Assembly: GCA_034437215.1 (NCBI GenBank)
Contig: DAOTVC010000047.1
Span: 1-62,149 of the forward strand
DNA length: 62,149 bases
Source of the DNA: DAOTVC01 sp034437215
GTDB taxonomy: Bacteria > Chloroflexota > Anaerolineae > B4-G1 > SLSP01
Direction: 5' to 3'
The stretch's first letter is position 1; each line of letters opens with the position of its first letter. The position numbers were made by a program, and so were the translations under genes. Positions 1-8,306 of the stretch are shown here, in pieces. The notes under the pieces are model-generated. The model saw only the letters and a list, made by a program, of their open reading frames with translations. It was not told the origin of the DNA and did not search any database.

Positions 1-156
1 GTGCGCCGCCTGGGGGTGGAGCCGGAGGAGATCCTCTTCATCGACGATCGTCTCGAGAATATCGAGGCTGCACGGGAGGCGGGCTTCCACGCCGTGCACT
101 ACCGCAACAACGTGCAGACCATCGCCGAGGTGCGGGCGCTGCTGGAACGGGCGTGA
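1..156 (+). CDS. HAD-superfamily hydrolase, C-terminal fragment
   Basis: The reading frame is open from the first base and stops at 154-156, so only the last 51 residues lie in the window. It contains a HAD motif IV (FIDDRLENIEAAREAG), the acidic Mg2+-binding loop followed by the helix typical of subfamily IA phosphatases and haloacid dehalogenases. The nucleophile Asp and cap domain are upstream of the window, so the substrate cannot be judged. The next gene starts 2 bp after the stop, suggesting co-transcription. Confidence 0.7.
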   Translation: MRRLGVEPEEILFIDDRLENIEAAREAGFHAVHYRNNVQTIAEVRALLERA

Positions 157-157
157 C

Positions 158-691
158 GTGCGGCGGGTTCACGTCGTCGGCTGTACCGGTGCGGGGAAGA
201 CGACGCTGGCCTGGGAGCTGGCCCGGCGGCTGGAGGTGCCCCACGTCGAGCTCGATGCCCTCTTCTGGGGACCGGACTGGACGGAGACGCCCCCGGAGCT
301 CTTCCGGGCGCGGGTCACCGAGGCGCTGGCGGGCAGCGGGTGGACGGTGGACGGCAACTACAGCCAGGTGCGCGATCTGGTCTGGGCGCGGGCCGACACC
401 GTCGTCTGGCTCGACTACGGCTTTCCCCTGGTCTTCGGGCGTCTTCTCCTGCGCACCCTGCGCCGCAGCCTGACGCGGGAGCCCCTGTGGAACGACAACC
501 GGGAGGATCTCTACCGCTCCCTGCTGAGCCACGAGTCCATCCTCCTCTTTGCCATACAGAGCTACGGGAGGCGGCGGCGCACCTACGCCCGCCTCTCCCG
601 CTCTGCGGAGCACGCGCATCTGCGCTTCGTGCGCCACACCTCACCCCGCGGCACCCGGCGCTGGCTGGAAGGCGAGGGGTGGCAGCGGTAG
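158..691 (+). CDS. P-loop nucleotide kinase-like protein (adenylate kinase / topology-modulation type)
   Basis: This 177-aa cytosolic protein begins at a GTG 2 bp after the HAD stop. It has a Walker A loop at about residues 8-16 (GCTGAGKTT), then a short acidic motif (ELDALFWGPDW) and a VDGNYSQVRDLVW segment. These resemble the small adenylate-kinase-like AAA proteins annotated as topology modulation or FlaR-like. An Arg-rich lid-like stretch (GRRRRTYARL) lies near residue 138. Phosphoryl transfer to a small molecule is expected from the family, but the substrate is unknown. Confidence 0.7.
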   Translation: MRRVHVVGCTGAGKTTLAWELARRLEVPHVELDALFWGPDWTETPPELFRARVTEALAGSGWTVDGNYSQVRDLVWARADTVVWLDYGFPLVFGRLLLRTLRRSLTREPLWNDNREDLYRSLLSHESILLFAIQSYGRRRRTYARLSRSAEHAHLRFVRHTSPRGTRRWLEGEGWQR

Positions 692-812
692 CTGACACTT
701 CCGTTTCCACCGGCAGGGGAGCGGGCCAGGCCCGCGGACTTAAGTTCCTTTTCTAAAACGACTTCATGCCGGGCGCCAGGCCTATCAGTCCATCGCCTCG
801 TTGAACTTGTGC

Positions 813-1424
813 TCAGCGCGAGTAGTACTCGACGATGAGCTGCTCGTTGATGTCGGCGTCGATCTCCTGCCGCTCCGGCTCGCGCAGCACCCGCGCCTGG
901 GTCTCCTCGACGTCCAGCCACTCGGGTACGGGAGGGCGGGCCTCGACGAGCTCCTCCACGTGGGGCATCTTCGCCGCCTTGGGCTTCAGAGCGATCTCCT
1001 GCCCCGGTTCGACCAGGTAGGAGGGGATGTTGACCCGGCGTCCATCCACCAGGATGTGTCCGTGGGTCACCGTCTGCCGTGCCTGCGGGCGGGTCCGCGC
1101 CAGCCCCATCCGGTAGATGACGTTGTCCAGCCGCCGTTCCAGGATCTTGAGCAGGGCAATGCCCGTCTGCTCCTGGGACCGCTGGGCCATCCGGAAGAAG
1201 CGACGAAACTGATTCTCCCGCACGCCGTACATCCACTTGACCTTCTGCTTCTCCCGCAGCTGGCGGGCGTACTCCGACTCCCGGCGGCGGCGGAACTGCT
1301 GTTCCCGTCCGTGCGCGCCCGGCGGCTGGTTGATACGCCGCTCCAGGCTCTCCCCGCCGGTCCCGTAGATGTCCATCCCGATCCGGCGGGATCGTTTGTT
1401 CTTAGGTCCTCTATAGCGTCCCAT
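813..1424 (-). CDS. rpsD: 30S ribosomal protein S4
   Basis: This 203-aa protein matches S4 along its whole length. It has the N-terminal GRYRGPKNKRSRRIG start, the RRLDNVIYRMGLARTR segment and the S4 RNA-binding fold around ARQTVTHGHILVDGRRVNIP (about residues 110-130). The N-terminal cysteine zinc motif of some S4 proteins is absent, so this is the Cys-less form. It binds 16S rRNA and nucleates 30S assembly. It stands alone here rather than in an alpha-operon with rpsM, rpsK and rpoA. A sigma70-like promoter lies about 200 bp upstream, and a palindromic repeat element sits in the leader between. Confidence 0.97.
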   Translation of the reverse strand: MGRYRGPKNKRSRRIGMDIYGTGGESLERRINQPPGAHGREQQFRRRRESEYARQLREKQKVKWMYGVRENQFRRFFRMAQRSQEQTGIALLKILERRLDNVIYRMGLARTRPQARQTVTHGHILVDGRRVNIPSYLVEPGQEIALKPKAAKMPHVEELVEARPPVPEWLDVEETQARVLREPERQEIDADINEQLIVEYYSR

Positions 1425-1484
1425 ACTCTCTCTTTCTATTCTCTCTTCGAGGTGCCTCCACCCCGTCTATTCGTTTATCATTCG

Positions 1485-1602
1485 GGTGCGTTTCAATCCA
1501 GTTGTGAGCTATCCGCGGCTGAAACGTAAAGCGTGAAACGTGAGGGTCTCACGGTTTAAGTTTCACGTTTCACGCCTCGGTTTAACTCAAGCGAAACACA
1601 CC
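1485..1602 (-). repeat. Palindromic repeat element, family C (full copy), inside the rpsD leader
   Basis: The outer ends are GGTGCGTTTCAATCCAGTTG and, inverted, GGTGTGTTTCGCTTGAGTTA. The interior is a nested palindrome built from GTGAAACGTGA and TTTCACGTTTCAC arms. A second full copy in the opposite orientation is at 48450-48560, with fragments near 5921-5955 and 39540-39595. No ORF is present. It lies between the rpsD promoter (1622-1650) and the rpsD start (1424), so it would be transcribed in the leader. Confidence 0.75.
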
Positions 1603-1621
1603 TTATTATTCCTCTCCTCGC

Positions 1622-1650
1622 AGTATACCACAGCTTCGGACAATATTCAA
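1622..1650 (-). promoter_or_regulatory. Predicted sigma70-type promoter of rpsD
   Basis: Read leftward, TTGAAT (1650-1645), a 17-nt spacer and TATACT (1627-1622) with an upstream TGG give a good extended -10 promoter. The implied leader to the rpsD ATG is about 190 nt. Confidence 0.6.
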
Positions 1651-1753
1651 TATAAAAATAGTAAAAAATAGGAGCCGGACATTCTGTGAAGGAGAACGGG
1701 GAGGTGAGTAGGGTCATAAATCAGTTGAGGTGGGTATGAAGGGTGTAGCACTG

Positions 1754-1839
1754 GGGGTGATTTGCGGCGGCGCGACCGCGCCGCCGCAAATCACCCCGAG
1801 ACCCCCTTCCCCCACGGCTCTGAGCCTTGGGGGAAGGGG
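1754..1839. terminator. Two adjacent strong hairpins downstream of hppA
   Basis: The first is a perfect 20-bp stem with loop GACC (arms 1754-1773 and 1778-1797). The second has 12-bp arms at 1803-1814 and 1828-1839. Neither has a clear U-tract on the leftward strand. They lie just beyond the hppA stop (1858) and before the rpsD promoter, so they probably end or protect the hppA transcript. Confidence 0.6.
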
Positions 1840-1857
1840 CCGTTGAACAGCAGCTTG

Positions 1858-3903
1858 CTAGAAGAGGTGGAAGGCGGCGATGACGGGCGCGAAGAGGGAG
1901 GAGACCAGGGACATCACCGTGATGAGGGTGTTCAGGGAGGGGCCGGCGGTGTCCTTAAAGGGATCGCCTACGGTGTCGCCCACGACGCCTGCCTTGTGGG
2001 CGTCGGAGCCCTTGCCGCCGAAGAAGCCCGACTCGATGTACTTCTTGGCGTTGTCCCACAGCCCACCGGCGTTCGCCATCAGCAGGGCGAAGATGATGCC
2101 CGTGAAGATGGCCCCACCCAGGAAGGCGCCCAGCGCTTCCGGCCCCATGACGAAGCCGACCAGCAGGGGCAGCAGAACCGCCAGGAGCGCGGGCAGGATC
2201 AGGGAGGTGAGGGCGCCCTGGGCCGCCAGGGAGACGCAGCTCTCGTAGTCGGGCTCCACGGTGCCGGCGAGGATGCCCGGTTCGGCCCGGAACTGAGCGT
2301 GAATCTCCTCGATCATGTCGAAGGCGTTCTTCGTCACCGAGAGCATGGTCAGGGCGCTGAAGAGCGGGGGCGTCATGGCGCCGAGGAAGACGCCGGCGAT
2401 GACCATCGGCTGCAGCAGGCTCAGGGTCAGGACGATGCCTTCGGCGAGCATCTCCGAGGCGTAGGCGGCGAAGAGGGCCAGGACGGTCAGAGCCGCAGCG
2501 CTGATGGCGAAGCCCTTGGTGATGGCCTTCGCCGTGTTGCCGGCTGCGTCCATGACGTCCGCCGTGTCGATGACCGCCTGGGACATCCCCGCCATCTCGG
2601 CGATACCACGGGCGTTGTCCACGATGGGGCCGTAGGCGTCGGAGGAGACGATCATGCCGCTGATGGAGAGCATCCCCACGGCGCTGATGCCCACACCGTA
2701 GACGCCGGGCAGGCCGTAGGCCTCGGCGACGAAGTAGGAGATGAGGGTCGCCGCGACGATACCGATGATGGAGGGCACGATGCTGATCAGCCCGTAGCTG
2801 AAGCCGGTGATGATGTTGATGGCGGCGCCCGAACTGGAGACCTCCGCGGTGCGCACCACGGGCGGGCGGTCGTCACCGGTGAAAAAGTCGGAGGTGAAGC
2901 CGATAACGATGCCGGTTACCAGGCCGGCGAGGGTGGCCCAGAGGACCCCGAGGTTGAAATCGAAGATCAGGACAACGGCGGTCGCCAGCATGGCGAAGAT
3001 GACGGTGGTGATGATGGTGCCCCCGTTGAGGGCGTTGCCCGGTTTGCCCTCCTCGCCGACGCGGACCAGCTGGACGCCCACGAGGGAGGCGATGATCCCC
3101 AGCGTGCAGAGGATCAGGGGGAGGACGATGTAGCGGACCTGCAGGCCGGCGGGGAAGGCCAGAGCTAGGAGCATGACTGCTACGGCGCTCGCCACGTAGC
3201 TGTCGAAGATGTCGGCGCCCATGCCGGCGACGTCGCCGACGTTGTCGCCCACGTTGTCGGCGATGACGGCGGGGTTGCGGGGATCGTCCTCGGGGATCCC
3301 GAGCTCGATCTTGCCGACCAGATCGGCGGCGATATCGGCGGTCTTCGTGTAGATGCCGCCCCCGGCCTTGGCCAACAGCGCCAGCATCGAGGCCCCGAAA
3401 CTGAAGCCGAGCACGATCTCGGGCGTGCCGGTAATCAGGTAGACAAGGCACATCCCCACGATGGCGATGCCCACCATTGCCAGGCCCATCACCGCGCCGG
3501 CCTTGAAGGCCAGATTGAAGGCGGGGTTCAGCCCCTCCTGGGCCGCGACGGCGCTGCGAACGTTGGCGGAGACGGCGACGGTCATCCCCATGTAACCGGC
3601 GACGGCGGAGAAGAGAGCGCCGGCTACGAAAGCGGTCGCCATGCTAAAGCCGTAGGCCGGGCTCTTGGCCTGAACGCCGAAGACGATGGCGATGATCAGG
3701 GCCATCACCACCGCCACCATGATCAGTGCGGTGTAGAGTTTCTTGAGGTAGGAGATCGCGCCCTGCCGGATCCAGCCGGCGACCTTCTGGGCCTGAGGGC
3801 TGCCCGCACTCTGCTTGTTGACCCAGACGTAGAGGGCGATGGCCACCCCGATGGAGACCAGCCCCAAGACGATACCGATGATAAGCCAGACAGTTTCACT
3901 CAT
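1858..3903 (-). CDS. hppA: Membrane-bound H+-translocating pyrophosphatase, K+-independent type
   Basis: This 681-aa polytopic membrane protein hydrolyses PPi and pumps H+ across the cytoplasmic membrane. The family signature DDPRNPAVIADNVGDNVGD is intact and is followed by GADIFDSYV. C-terminal catalytic motifs are also present (ASSVSSD-equivalent SSDAYGPIVDNA, and KAGVVGDTVGDPFKDTAGP). The segment GNTAKAITKGFAI carries Lys and Thr where K+-dependent enzymes have Ala and Gly, which marks the K+-independent subtype. About 16 membrane segments are evident. Its start is about 130 bp beyond the stop of the upstream 254-aa gene, on the same strand. Confidence 0.96.
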   Translation of the reverse strand: MSETVWLIIGIVLGLVSIGVAIALYVWVNKQSAGSPQAQKVAGWIRQGAISYLKKLYTALIMVAVVMALIIAIVFGVQAKSPAYGFSMATAFVAGALFSAVAGYMGMTVAVSANVRSAVAAQEGLNPAFNLAFKAGAVMGLAMVGIAIVGMCLVYLITGTPEIVLGFSFGASMLALLAKAGGGIYTKTADIAADLVGKIELGIPEDDPRNPAVIADNVGDNVGDVAGMGADIFDSYVASAVAVMLLALAFPAGLQVRYIVLPLILCTLGIIASLVGVQLVRVGEEGKPGNALNGGTIITTVIFAMLATAVVLIFDFNLGVLWATLAGLVTGIVIGFTSDFFTGDDRPPVVRTAEVSSSGAAINIITGFSYGLISIVPSIIGIVAATLISYFVAEAYGLPGVYGVGISAVGMLSISGMIVSSDAYGPIVDNARGIAEMAGMSQAVIDTADVMDAAGNTAKAITKGFAISAAALTVLALFAAYASEMLAEGIVLTLSLLQPMVIAGVFLGAMTPPLFSALTMLSVTKNAFDMIEEIHAQFRAEPGILAGTVEPDYESCVSLAAQGALTSLILPALLAVLLPLLVGFVMGPEALGAFLGGAIFTGIIFALLMANAGGLWDNAKKYIESGFFGGKGSDAHKAGVVGDTVGDPFKDTAGPSLNTLITVMSLVSSLFAPVIAAFHLF

Positions 3904-4033
3904 CTTTGTTACTCCTCTTTGTCATTAAATAAGACACACATAAAGAGGCCCTCGACCCAGAGGGCTTCGAGCCTGTTTCCGCGAAAGAGGGGGAGCGGGT
4001 TGATGCTCCCCCCGGCTTCCTCCAGGTCGCGAT

Positions 4034-4798
4034 CTACATGTTGGCCGAGCGCCACCAGCGGTAGTGCTTCGCGCGCAACTCCTCCTGAGAGGGCAGTGGG
4101 AAGCAGAGCAGCTGGTCGCGATTGCCTACGAAGATCCCGCTCTTGATGGTACGGTAGGGGAAGGAAGCGGGGTGGATGCGGTCCACCATCTTCGCATTGA
4201 CCGTCTTGGTGCGCAGATCCACGAGACACTGGCGTAGGTGATCGATATTGGAGTAGGGGAGGTCGGCGACGGCGCCGTACTCGGGGTTGGAGCCCAACTC
4301 GCCCAGCCGTAGCTCCACGAAGCAGACCGCAGGCAGCTGCAGCAGGGTCTTGGGCTCGTTGACGATCATGTTATAGAACTCGCGGGGTCCGAGGCTGCTC
4401 ACGACCAGCGGGTGGACGGGCGCGATCTCCTGGTAGAGGTGTAGCCCTGCGGTGTCCACGGGACATTCCTTGCTGGTCTCGATGCCCAACACCCGCCCGT
4501 CCTGGGTCACCAGGTAGAGCTTCTGGATGGCGTTGAGATCGACGCGTTCCAGGACCCGATAGACGGAGATGTAGACCGAGCGCTTGGGGGTGCCGTCCTC
4601 GTGAGGCACACAGCGCTCGATACCTTCCTCGATGGGCAGATCCTCGTGACGGTAGTCGGGATCGAGCTCGAAGAAGAGCGCCTGACCTCGGGACTTCTTC
4701 TGGCTTCCCACGGCGTAGTAGACGCCGAACTCCTCGGGGGTCAACATCGAGGCAATGAGGGCTTCAGGGAGCATGGACAGATAAAGGTGTACAGCCAT
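4034..4798 (-). CDS. Unrecognised 254-aa protein
   Basis: I do not recognise a family. The start is well supported by an AAGGAGGT ribosome-binding site just upstream. The sequence is mixed alpha/beta without signal peptide or membrane segment. Features include an early acidic/aromatic stretch (TPEEFGVYYAVGSQKK), a GREFYN-like segment (LGPREFYNMIVNEPKTL), PAVCFVELRLGELGSNPEYG, and a C-terminal FPYRTIKSGIFVGNRDQLL followed by a Trp-Trp near the end. The good codon use and strong RBS argue for a real gene. It precedes hppA on the same strand and could be co-transcribed with it. Confidence 0.75.
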   Translation of the reverse strand: MAVHLYLSMLPEALIASMLTPEEFGVYYAVGSQKKSRGQALFFELDPDYRHEDLPIEEGIERCVPHEDGTPKRSVYISVYRVLERVDLNAIQKLYLVTQDGRVLGIETSKECPVDTAGLHLYQEIAPVHPLVVSSLGPREFYNMIVNEPKTLLQLPAVCFVELRLGELGSNPEYGAVADLPYSNIDHLRQCLVDLRTKTVNAKMVDRIHPASFPYRTIKSGIFVGNRDQLLCFPLPSQEELRAKHYRWWRSANM

Positions 4799-4924
4799 TC
4801 TCTTCTACCTCCTTGGTTAGTTAACTTGAATGAGGCCCAAAGTTGCACAGACCACTCCCCATTATAGCACCACTTTGGTGAAAGGGCACAATCCTTTTCG
4901 ACCCTTTTCTATCCGTAGAGCGCC

Positions 4925-4960
4925 ACGAGGCGGGCGATTCGCAAGAATCGCCCGCCTCGT
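4925..4960 (-). terminator. Perfect 16-bp hairpin with GCAA tetraloop
   Basis: Arms 4925-4940 and 4945-4960 pair perfectly around GCAA. It lies 16 bp beyond the stop of the coiled-coil gene (4977), so it is most likely that gene's transcript end. No long U-run follows. Confidence 0.65.
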
Positions 4961-4976
4961 AGGGTGTGAAGAAGGG

Positions 4977-5714
4977 TTACTCGACGACGACCTCCACCCG
5001 CTCTCCGTCCTCCTCGTCCACGACATCCACGATGTGGCCCAGCACCCCGCTGTTGAGCAGGGTCTCCAGCTCGTCGGCGTCGAAGCTCACACCGCCGACG
5101 TCGATGTCAGCGTGGGGGCGTCCGCGGCGGAGGGCGGCGCGCACGATGCCCAGGGGCAGGGTGATGTTGACCCGGCTGGTGTTGGTGTCGAGGTCGCTCA
5201 CCCGAACGCGGATGACGCGCGCCTTGCGCTCGCGTTGGGGGGTCTGCCGTGTCCCCTTGTCCAGGGCCTCTAGCAGCCTCGCTGCTTCGTCGGCGCTGAT
5301 CGTTCCATCGGCGACCATCTGCAGGATCTTGATGCGGTCGGCCTCCCCGCCTGCCTCCGGCTCCGAGGCGGGCCGCCCCCGGAAGGGCCCAACCGCCGAG
5401 GCTTCCATCCCCTCTGCTGCCTCCCGGTAAGCCTCCATCTGGGTCTCCAGCATCTCCTGCTTCCAGCGCAGGCGCTCCTCTTTCGCCAGCAGTCGTTCGC
5501 ACCGGGCCTCCAGCTTCTCCCGCTCATCGGGCTGTGCCGTCTCGTCCAGGGCGCTCAGCGCTTCATCGACGCCCCCTACCTCCTCCGCCAATGCTTCCAG
5601 GTCCGCCTTCAAGGTCTCCAGCTTCGCCGCACTCCTCTCGGCCTTGGCTGCCAGGCGTGCTCGGCTGCGCTCCAGCCGCTCCGAAACTCCCGCTTGGAAA
5701 TTCTCACTCACCAT
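4977..5714 (-). CDS. Coiled-coil protein with SHOCT-like (YvlB/LiaX N-terminal type) domain
   Basis: This 245-aa soluble protein starts at an ATG preceded by AAGGAGG. Residues about 5-115 are a highly charged coiled coil. A helical hairpin (RIKILQMVADGTISADEAARL, about 127-150, quoted in part) matches the SHOCT-like module found at the N-terminus of YvlB/LiaX proteins. The C-terminal part (VRVSDLDTNTSRVNITLPLG onward) resembles the beta-rich segment that follows this module in such proteins. Family members often sit in envelope-stress loci, but nothing here proves that role. It is transcribed alone, with its own 3' hairpin. Confidence 0.7.
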   Translation of the reverse strand: MVSENFQAGVSERLERSRARLAAKAERSAAKLETLKADLEALAEEVGGVDEALSALDETAQPDEREKLEARCERLLAKEERLRWKQEMLETQMEAYREAAEGMEASAVGPFRGRPASEPEAGGEADRIKILQMVADGTISADEAARLLEALDKGTRQTPQRERKARVIRVRVSDLDTNTSRVNITLPLGIVRAALRRGRPHADIDVGGVSFDADELETLLNSGVLGHIVDVVDEEDGERVEVVVE

Positions 5715-6209
5715 CGATACCTCCTTGTTAAAATTATTTAACTAAGAATGTAATTTGTGTTATACTTTCCCCAAAACTGTTATTATATTAACTTAAAAAC
5801 TAAAATTTGTCAAGTTACAGTCTTTGGATTATGGGTAGCAAAAAAGGCGTGAGGCCGTTCGACCTCACACCCGTTCGGAGACCTGTTACAGGGCGCGGAG
5901 TGGGTAATCTTTAGGTGGATAACTTCCAACTGAGTTGAAACACACCCCAACCATATCTGACTCCACTGAAAAAAAATCTTTTACCACGGAGATCACGGAG
6001 ATTTTTGATGTTAGACTTCACAGAATAGAACTCTCGGTTTAACTTTCATAAATATCTCCGTGATTTTCTCAGTGTTCTCTGTGTCCTCCGTGGTGAGATA
6101 TAGTTCTTTCAGTAGAGCCATATCTAGATCCTCTTCTCTGCACGGTTGAAGTCGTGGTCCATGGCAAGTTCGGTGCGGGGAAAGGGTCAAGGGGGATGGG
6201 TGCCTCCGT
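5715..6209. other. Intergenic region with a divergent family-A repeat and a small hairpin
   Basis: The first 130 bp are AT-rich and hold the upstream region of the coiled-coil gene. A small inverted repeat (GTGAGG...CCTCAC) lies at about 5850-5870. A fragment resembling family C is at about 5921-5955, and a family-A element fills 5957-6123. No gene is seen. Confidence 0.7.
5957..6123. repeat. Family-A inverted-repeat element, divergent copy
   Basis: The left end is GACTCCACTGAAAAAAA. The right end, inverted, is GGCTCTACTGAAAGAA. Inside, ACCACGGAG motifs face each other, each linked to CACGGAGAT. Length and terminal repeats match the near-identical copies at 8124, 14356 and 61504, but the core differs. 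Confidence 0.7.
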
Positions 6210-7868
6210 CTAGGGGGCCTGATCAGGTTCCGCAGGCGGGGAGGGAGCGGCGGCTTCCTGGCGTTCGATGGCGGCTTTGATGAAGTCCCGGAAGAGGGGG
6301 TGGGGGCGGTGCAGCCGGGTCTTGAACTCCGGGTGGAACTGGCTGCCCACCATCCAGGGATGATCTTTGATCTCGGCGATCTCCACCAGCCGCCCGTTGG
6401 GCGAGAGCCCGCTGTAGACGAGCCCCGCCTTCTCCAGGGGCTCCCGGTAGGCGTTGTTGAACTCGAAGCGGTGGCGGTGGCGCTCCTGCACCTCGTCGGT
6501 GCCGTAGGCCGCGTGGGCCTTCGTGCCGGGCTGGAGGACGCAGGGGTAGGCGCCCAGGCGCATCGTCCCGCCCATATCCCCCAGCGCGTGCTGGTCGGGC
6601 ATGAGGGAGATGACGGGATGGCGTGTCTTGGGAGCAAACTCCTCGCTGTTGACCTCTTCGGTGCTCAGGACGTCACGGGCGAACTCGATGCAGAGCACCT
6701 GCATGCCCAGACAGAGGCCCAGGTAGGGGACCTCGTGCCGGCGGGCGTAATGTGCAGCGACGACCTTGCCCTCGATCCCCCGGTAGCCGAAGCCCCCGGG
6801 TACGACGATGCCGTCGGCCCGGGCCAGGTGTTCGAGCCCCTGCCCGCGCTCCAGTTCCTCGCTGTGGACCCAGTCGATCTCCACGTCCCGTCCGAAGTGG
6901 AGGGCGGCGTGGATCAACGCCTCGCGGACGCTCATGTAGGCGTCCTGCAGCTCCACGTACTTGCCCACCAGCGCGATGCGTACGGGCGACTCCTGACCTT
7001 TGGCCCGCAGCCGCTCGATGGAGTCCCGCCACGTCTGCAGATCCGGCGGGTGGACCTCCGCCTCCAACCCCAGCCGCTCCACCACCAGGTCGCCCAGGCC
7101 GGCCTCCTCCAGCATCAGCGGCACCTCGTAGATGCTGGAGACCGTCACGATGGGGATGACCGCCTCCGGCTCCACGTCGCAGAAGAGAGAGACCTTGTCC
7201 CGCGTCTCCTCGTTGATGGGGCAGTCGGCGCGCAGCCCGATGATATCGGGCTGGATGCCCATCCCGCGCAGCTCCCGCACGCTGTGCTGCGTGGGCTTCG
7301 TCTTGAGCTCACCGCTGGCGCTGAGGTAGGGGAGCAGGGTCACGTGGATGTAGAGAACGTTATCGCGCCCGACGTCGTAGCGCATCTGGCGGATGGCCTC
7401 GAGGAAGGGCTGCCCTTCGATGTCGCCCACCGTGCCGCCGATCTCGACGATGGCGACGTCGGCGTCCAGCCGTTGGGCCGCCTGGATGATCCGGCGCTTG
7501 ATCTCGTTGGTGACGTGGGGCACGACCTGGATGGTGCCGCCCAGGTAGTCGCCGCGCCGCTCCTTGCTGATGACGTCGCTGTAGACCTGACCCGAGGTGA
7601 CGTTGTTGAGCTGGCTGAGGTTCTCGTCGATGAAGCGCTCGTAGTGCCCCAGGTCGAGGTCGGTCTCCGCGCCGTCCTCGGTCACGAAGACCTCGCCGTG
7701 CTGGTAGGGGGCCATCGTCCCCGGGTCGACGTTGAGGTAAGGGTCGAGCTTTTGGATGGAGACGCGCAGCCCGCGCGCCTTCAGCAGGCGTCCCAGCGAA
7801 GCTGCAGCGATACCCTTCCCGAGGGAACTGACGACACCGCCAGTTATGAACACGTATTTAATTGTCAT
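6210..7868 (-). CDS. pyrG: CTP synthase
   Basis: Converts UTP to CTP using ATP and glutamine-derived ammonia. The 552-aa protein has the N-terminal synthetase domain (KYVFITGGVVSSLGKG P-loop; about residues 1-270) and a class I glutaminase domain with nucleophile Cys386 in LGLCLGMQ, plus the later FHPEF His/Glu pair. The start is the ATG at 7868 with GAGGAGG upstream. The frame stays open another 156 bp upstream only because it runs through a stop-free heptanucleotide array, so the longer start should not be used. The length is normal for the family. Confidence 0.97.
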   Translation of the reverse strand: MTIKYVFITGGVVSSLGKGIAAASLGRLLKARGLRVSIQKLDPYLNVDPGTMAPYQHGEVFVTEDGAETDLDLGHYERFIDENLSQLNNVTSGQVYSDVISKERRGDYLGGTIQVVPHVTNEIKRRIIQAAQRLDADVAIVEIGGTVGDIEGQPFLEAIRQMRYDVGRDNVLYIHVTLLPYLSASGELKTKPTQHSVRELRGMGIQPDIIGLRADCPINEETRDKVSLFCDVEPEAVIPIVTVSSIYEVPLMLEEAGLGDLVVERLGLEAEVHPPDLQTWRDSIERLRAKGQESPVRIALVGKYVELQDAYMSVREALIHAALHFGRDVEIDWVHSEELERGQGLEHLARADGIVVPGGFGYRGIEGKVVAAHYARRHEVPYLGLCLGMQVLCIEFARDVLSTEEVNSEEFAPKTRHPVISLMPDQHALGDMGGTMRLGAYPCVLQPGTKAHAAYGTDEVQERHRHRFEFNNAYREPLEKAGLVYSGLSPNGRLVEIAEIKDHPWMVGSQFHPEFKTRLHRPHPLFRDFIKAAIERQEAAAPSPPAEPDQAP

Positions 7869-7940
7869 ATTTGTCTTCCTCCTCGGGGATGTAATTCTAC
7901 CCGATCCTGGGCTTTTGTAAACCTTATTCAAGTGGAGGGT

Positions 7941-8027
7941 GCAGCATCCAGCTTCCAGCTCCCAGCTTTCACCATCCAGCTTCCAGCTTCCAGCATCCAG
8001 CATCCAGCTTCCAGCTCCCAGCATCCA
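7941..8027 (-). repeat. Heptanucleotide tandem array, about 12 units (CTGGAWG class)
   Basis: Read leftward, the units are CTGGAAG, CTGGATG and CTGGGAG, period 7, with one irregular unit (ATGGTGA). It is the same class as the larger array at 36417-36595. It starts about 70 bp upstream of the pyrG ATG. Confidence 0.85.
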
Positions 8028-8123
8028 CGTTTGACTTTCCCGGGCCTTGCGGGTATTCTACGCCGGATCTCTGAAGCGGTAAAGCGCGCTCCGGATTGAA
8101 CGATATTCCTGCGAAAATATGAT

Positions 8124-8287
8124 AAGACTCTGCTGAAAAAAGCCTTTTACCACAGAGGGCACGGAGATTTTTTAAATTGGACTTCATAAAATCAGGCACA
8201 AGAGCGCTTTTTATAAAGATATTTCACTATCTCCTTGGTTTTCTCGGTGTTCTCCGTGTTGGAAGGAGTTTTTTCAGGGCAGTCATG
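8124..8287. repeat. Family-A inverted-repeat element (near-identical copy)
   Basis: The left terminus is GACTCTGCTGAAAAAAGCC. The right terminus, inverted, is GACTGCCCTGAAAAAACTCC. The core begins ACCACAGAGGGCACGGAG and ends CTCGGTGTTCTCCGTGTT. The core matches copies at 14356-14520 and 61504-61667 with only a few differences. It ends 3 bp before the Shine-Dalgarno sequence of the radical SAM gene. Confidence 0.9.
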
Positions 8288-8306
8288 ATAAAGGTGGTCG
8301 ATACCG

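Larger units (their letters stand above)
7869..8306. other. Intergenic region: heptanucleotide array and family-A repeat
   Basis: Between the divergent pyrG and radical SAM genes lie the heptamer array (7941-8027) and a complete family-A element (8124-8287). No gene is seen. The short ORF here starting MDFIKSGTRALF is the translation of the repeat and recurs at the other copies. Confidence 0.8.

Noticed and set aside
1762..3168. Long Gly/Asp/Glu-rich ORF opposite hppA
   Set aside because: It is an antisense shadow of the strongly conserved pyrophosphatase, a common artefact in high-GC DNA. The same applies to long ORFs opposite ftsH, polA, lon, pyrG and dinG.
3948..3965. Terminator between the 254-aa gene and hppA (GCCCTC/GAGGGC)
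   Set aside because: The stem is only 6 bp and has no U-tract; it is too weak to call.
7869..8024. N-terminal 52-residue extension of pyrG
   Set aside because: The extra codons run through the heptamer array and non-coding sequence. The ATG at 7868 has a proper RBS and gives the conserved CTP synthase N-terminus.
8177..8290. Repeated small ORF starting MDFIKSGTRALF (also near 14418 and 61557)
   Set aside because: It is the translation of the family-A repeat. There is no RBS and no conservation independent of the repeat.
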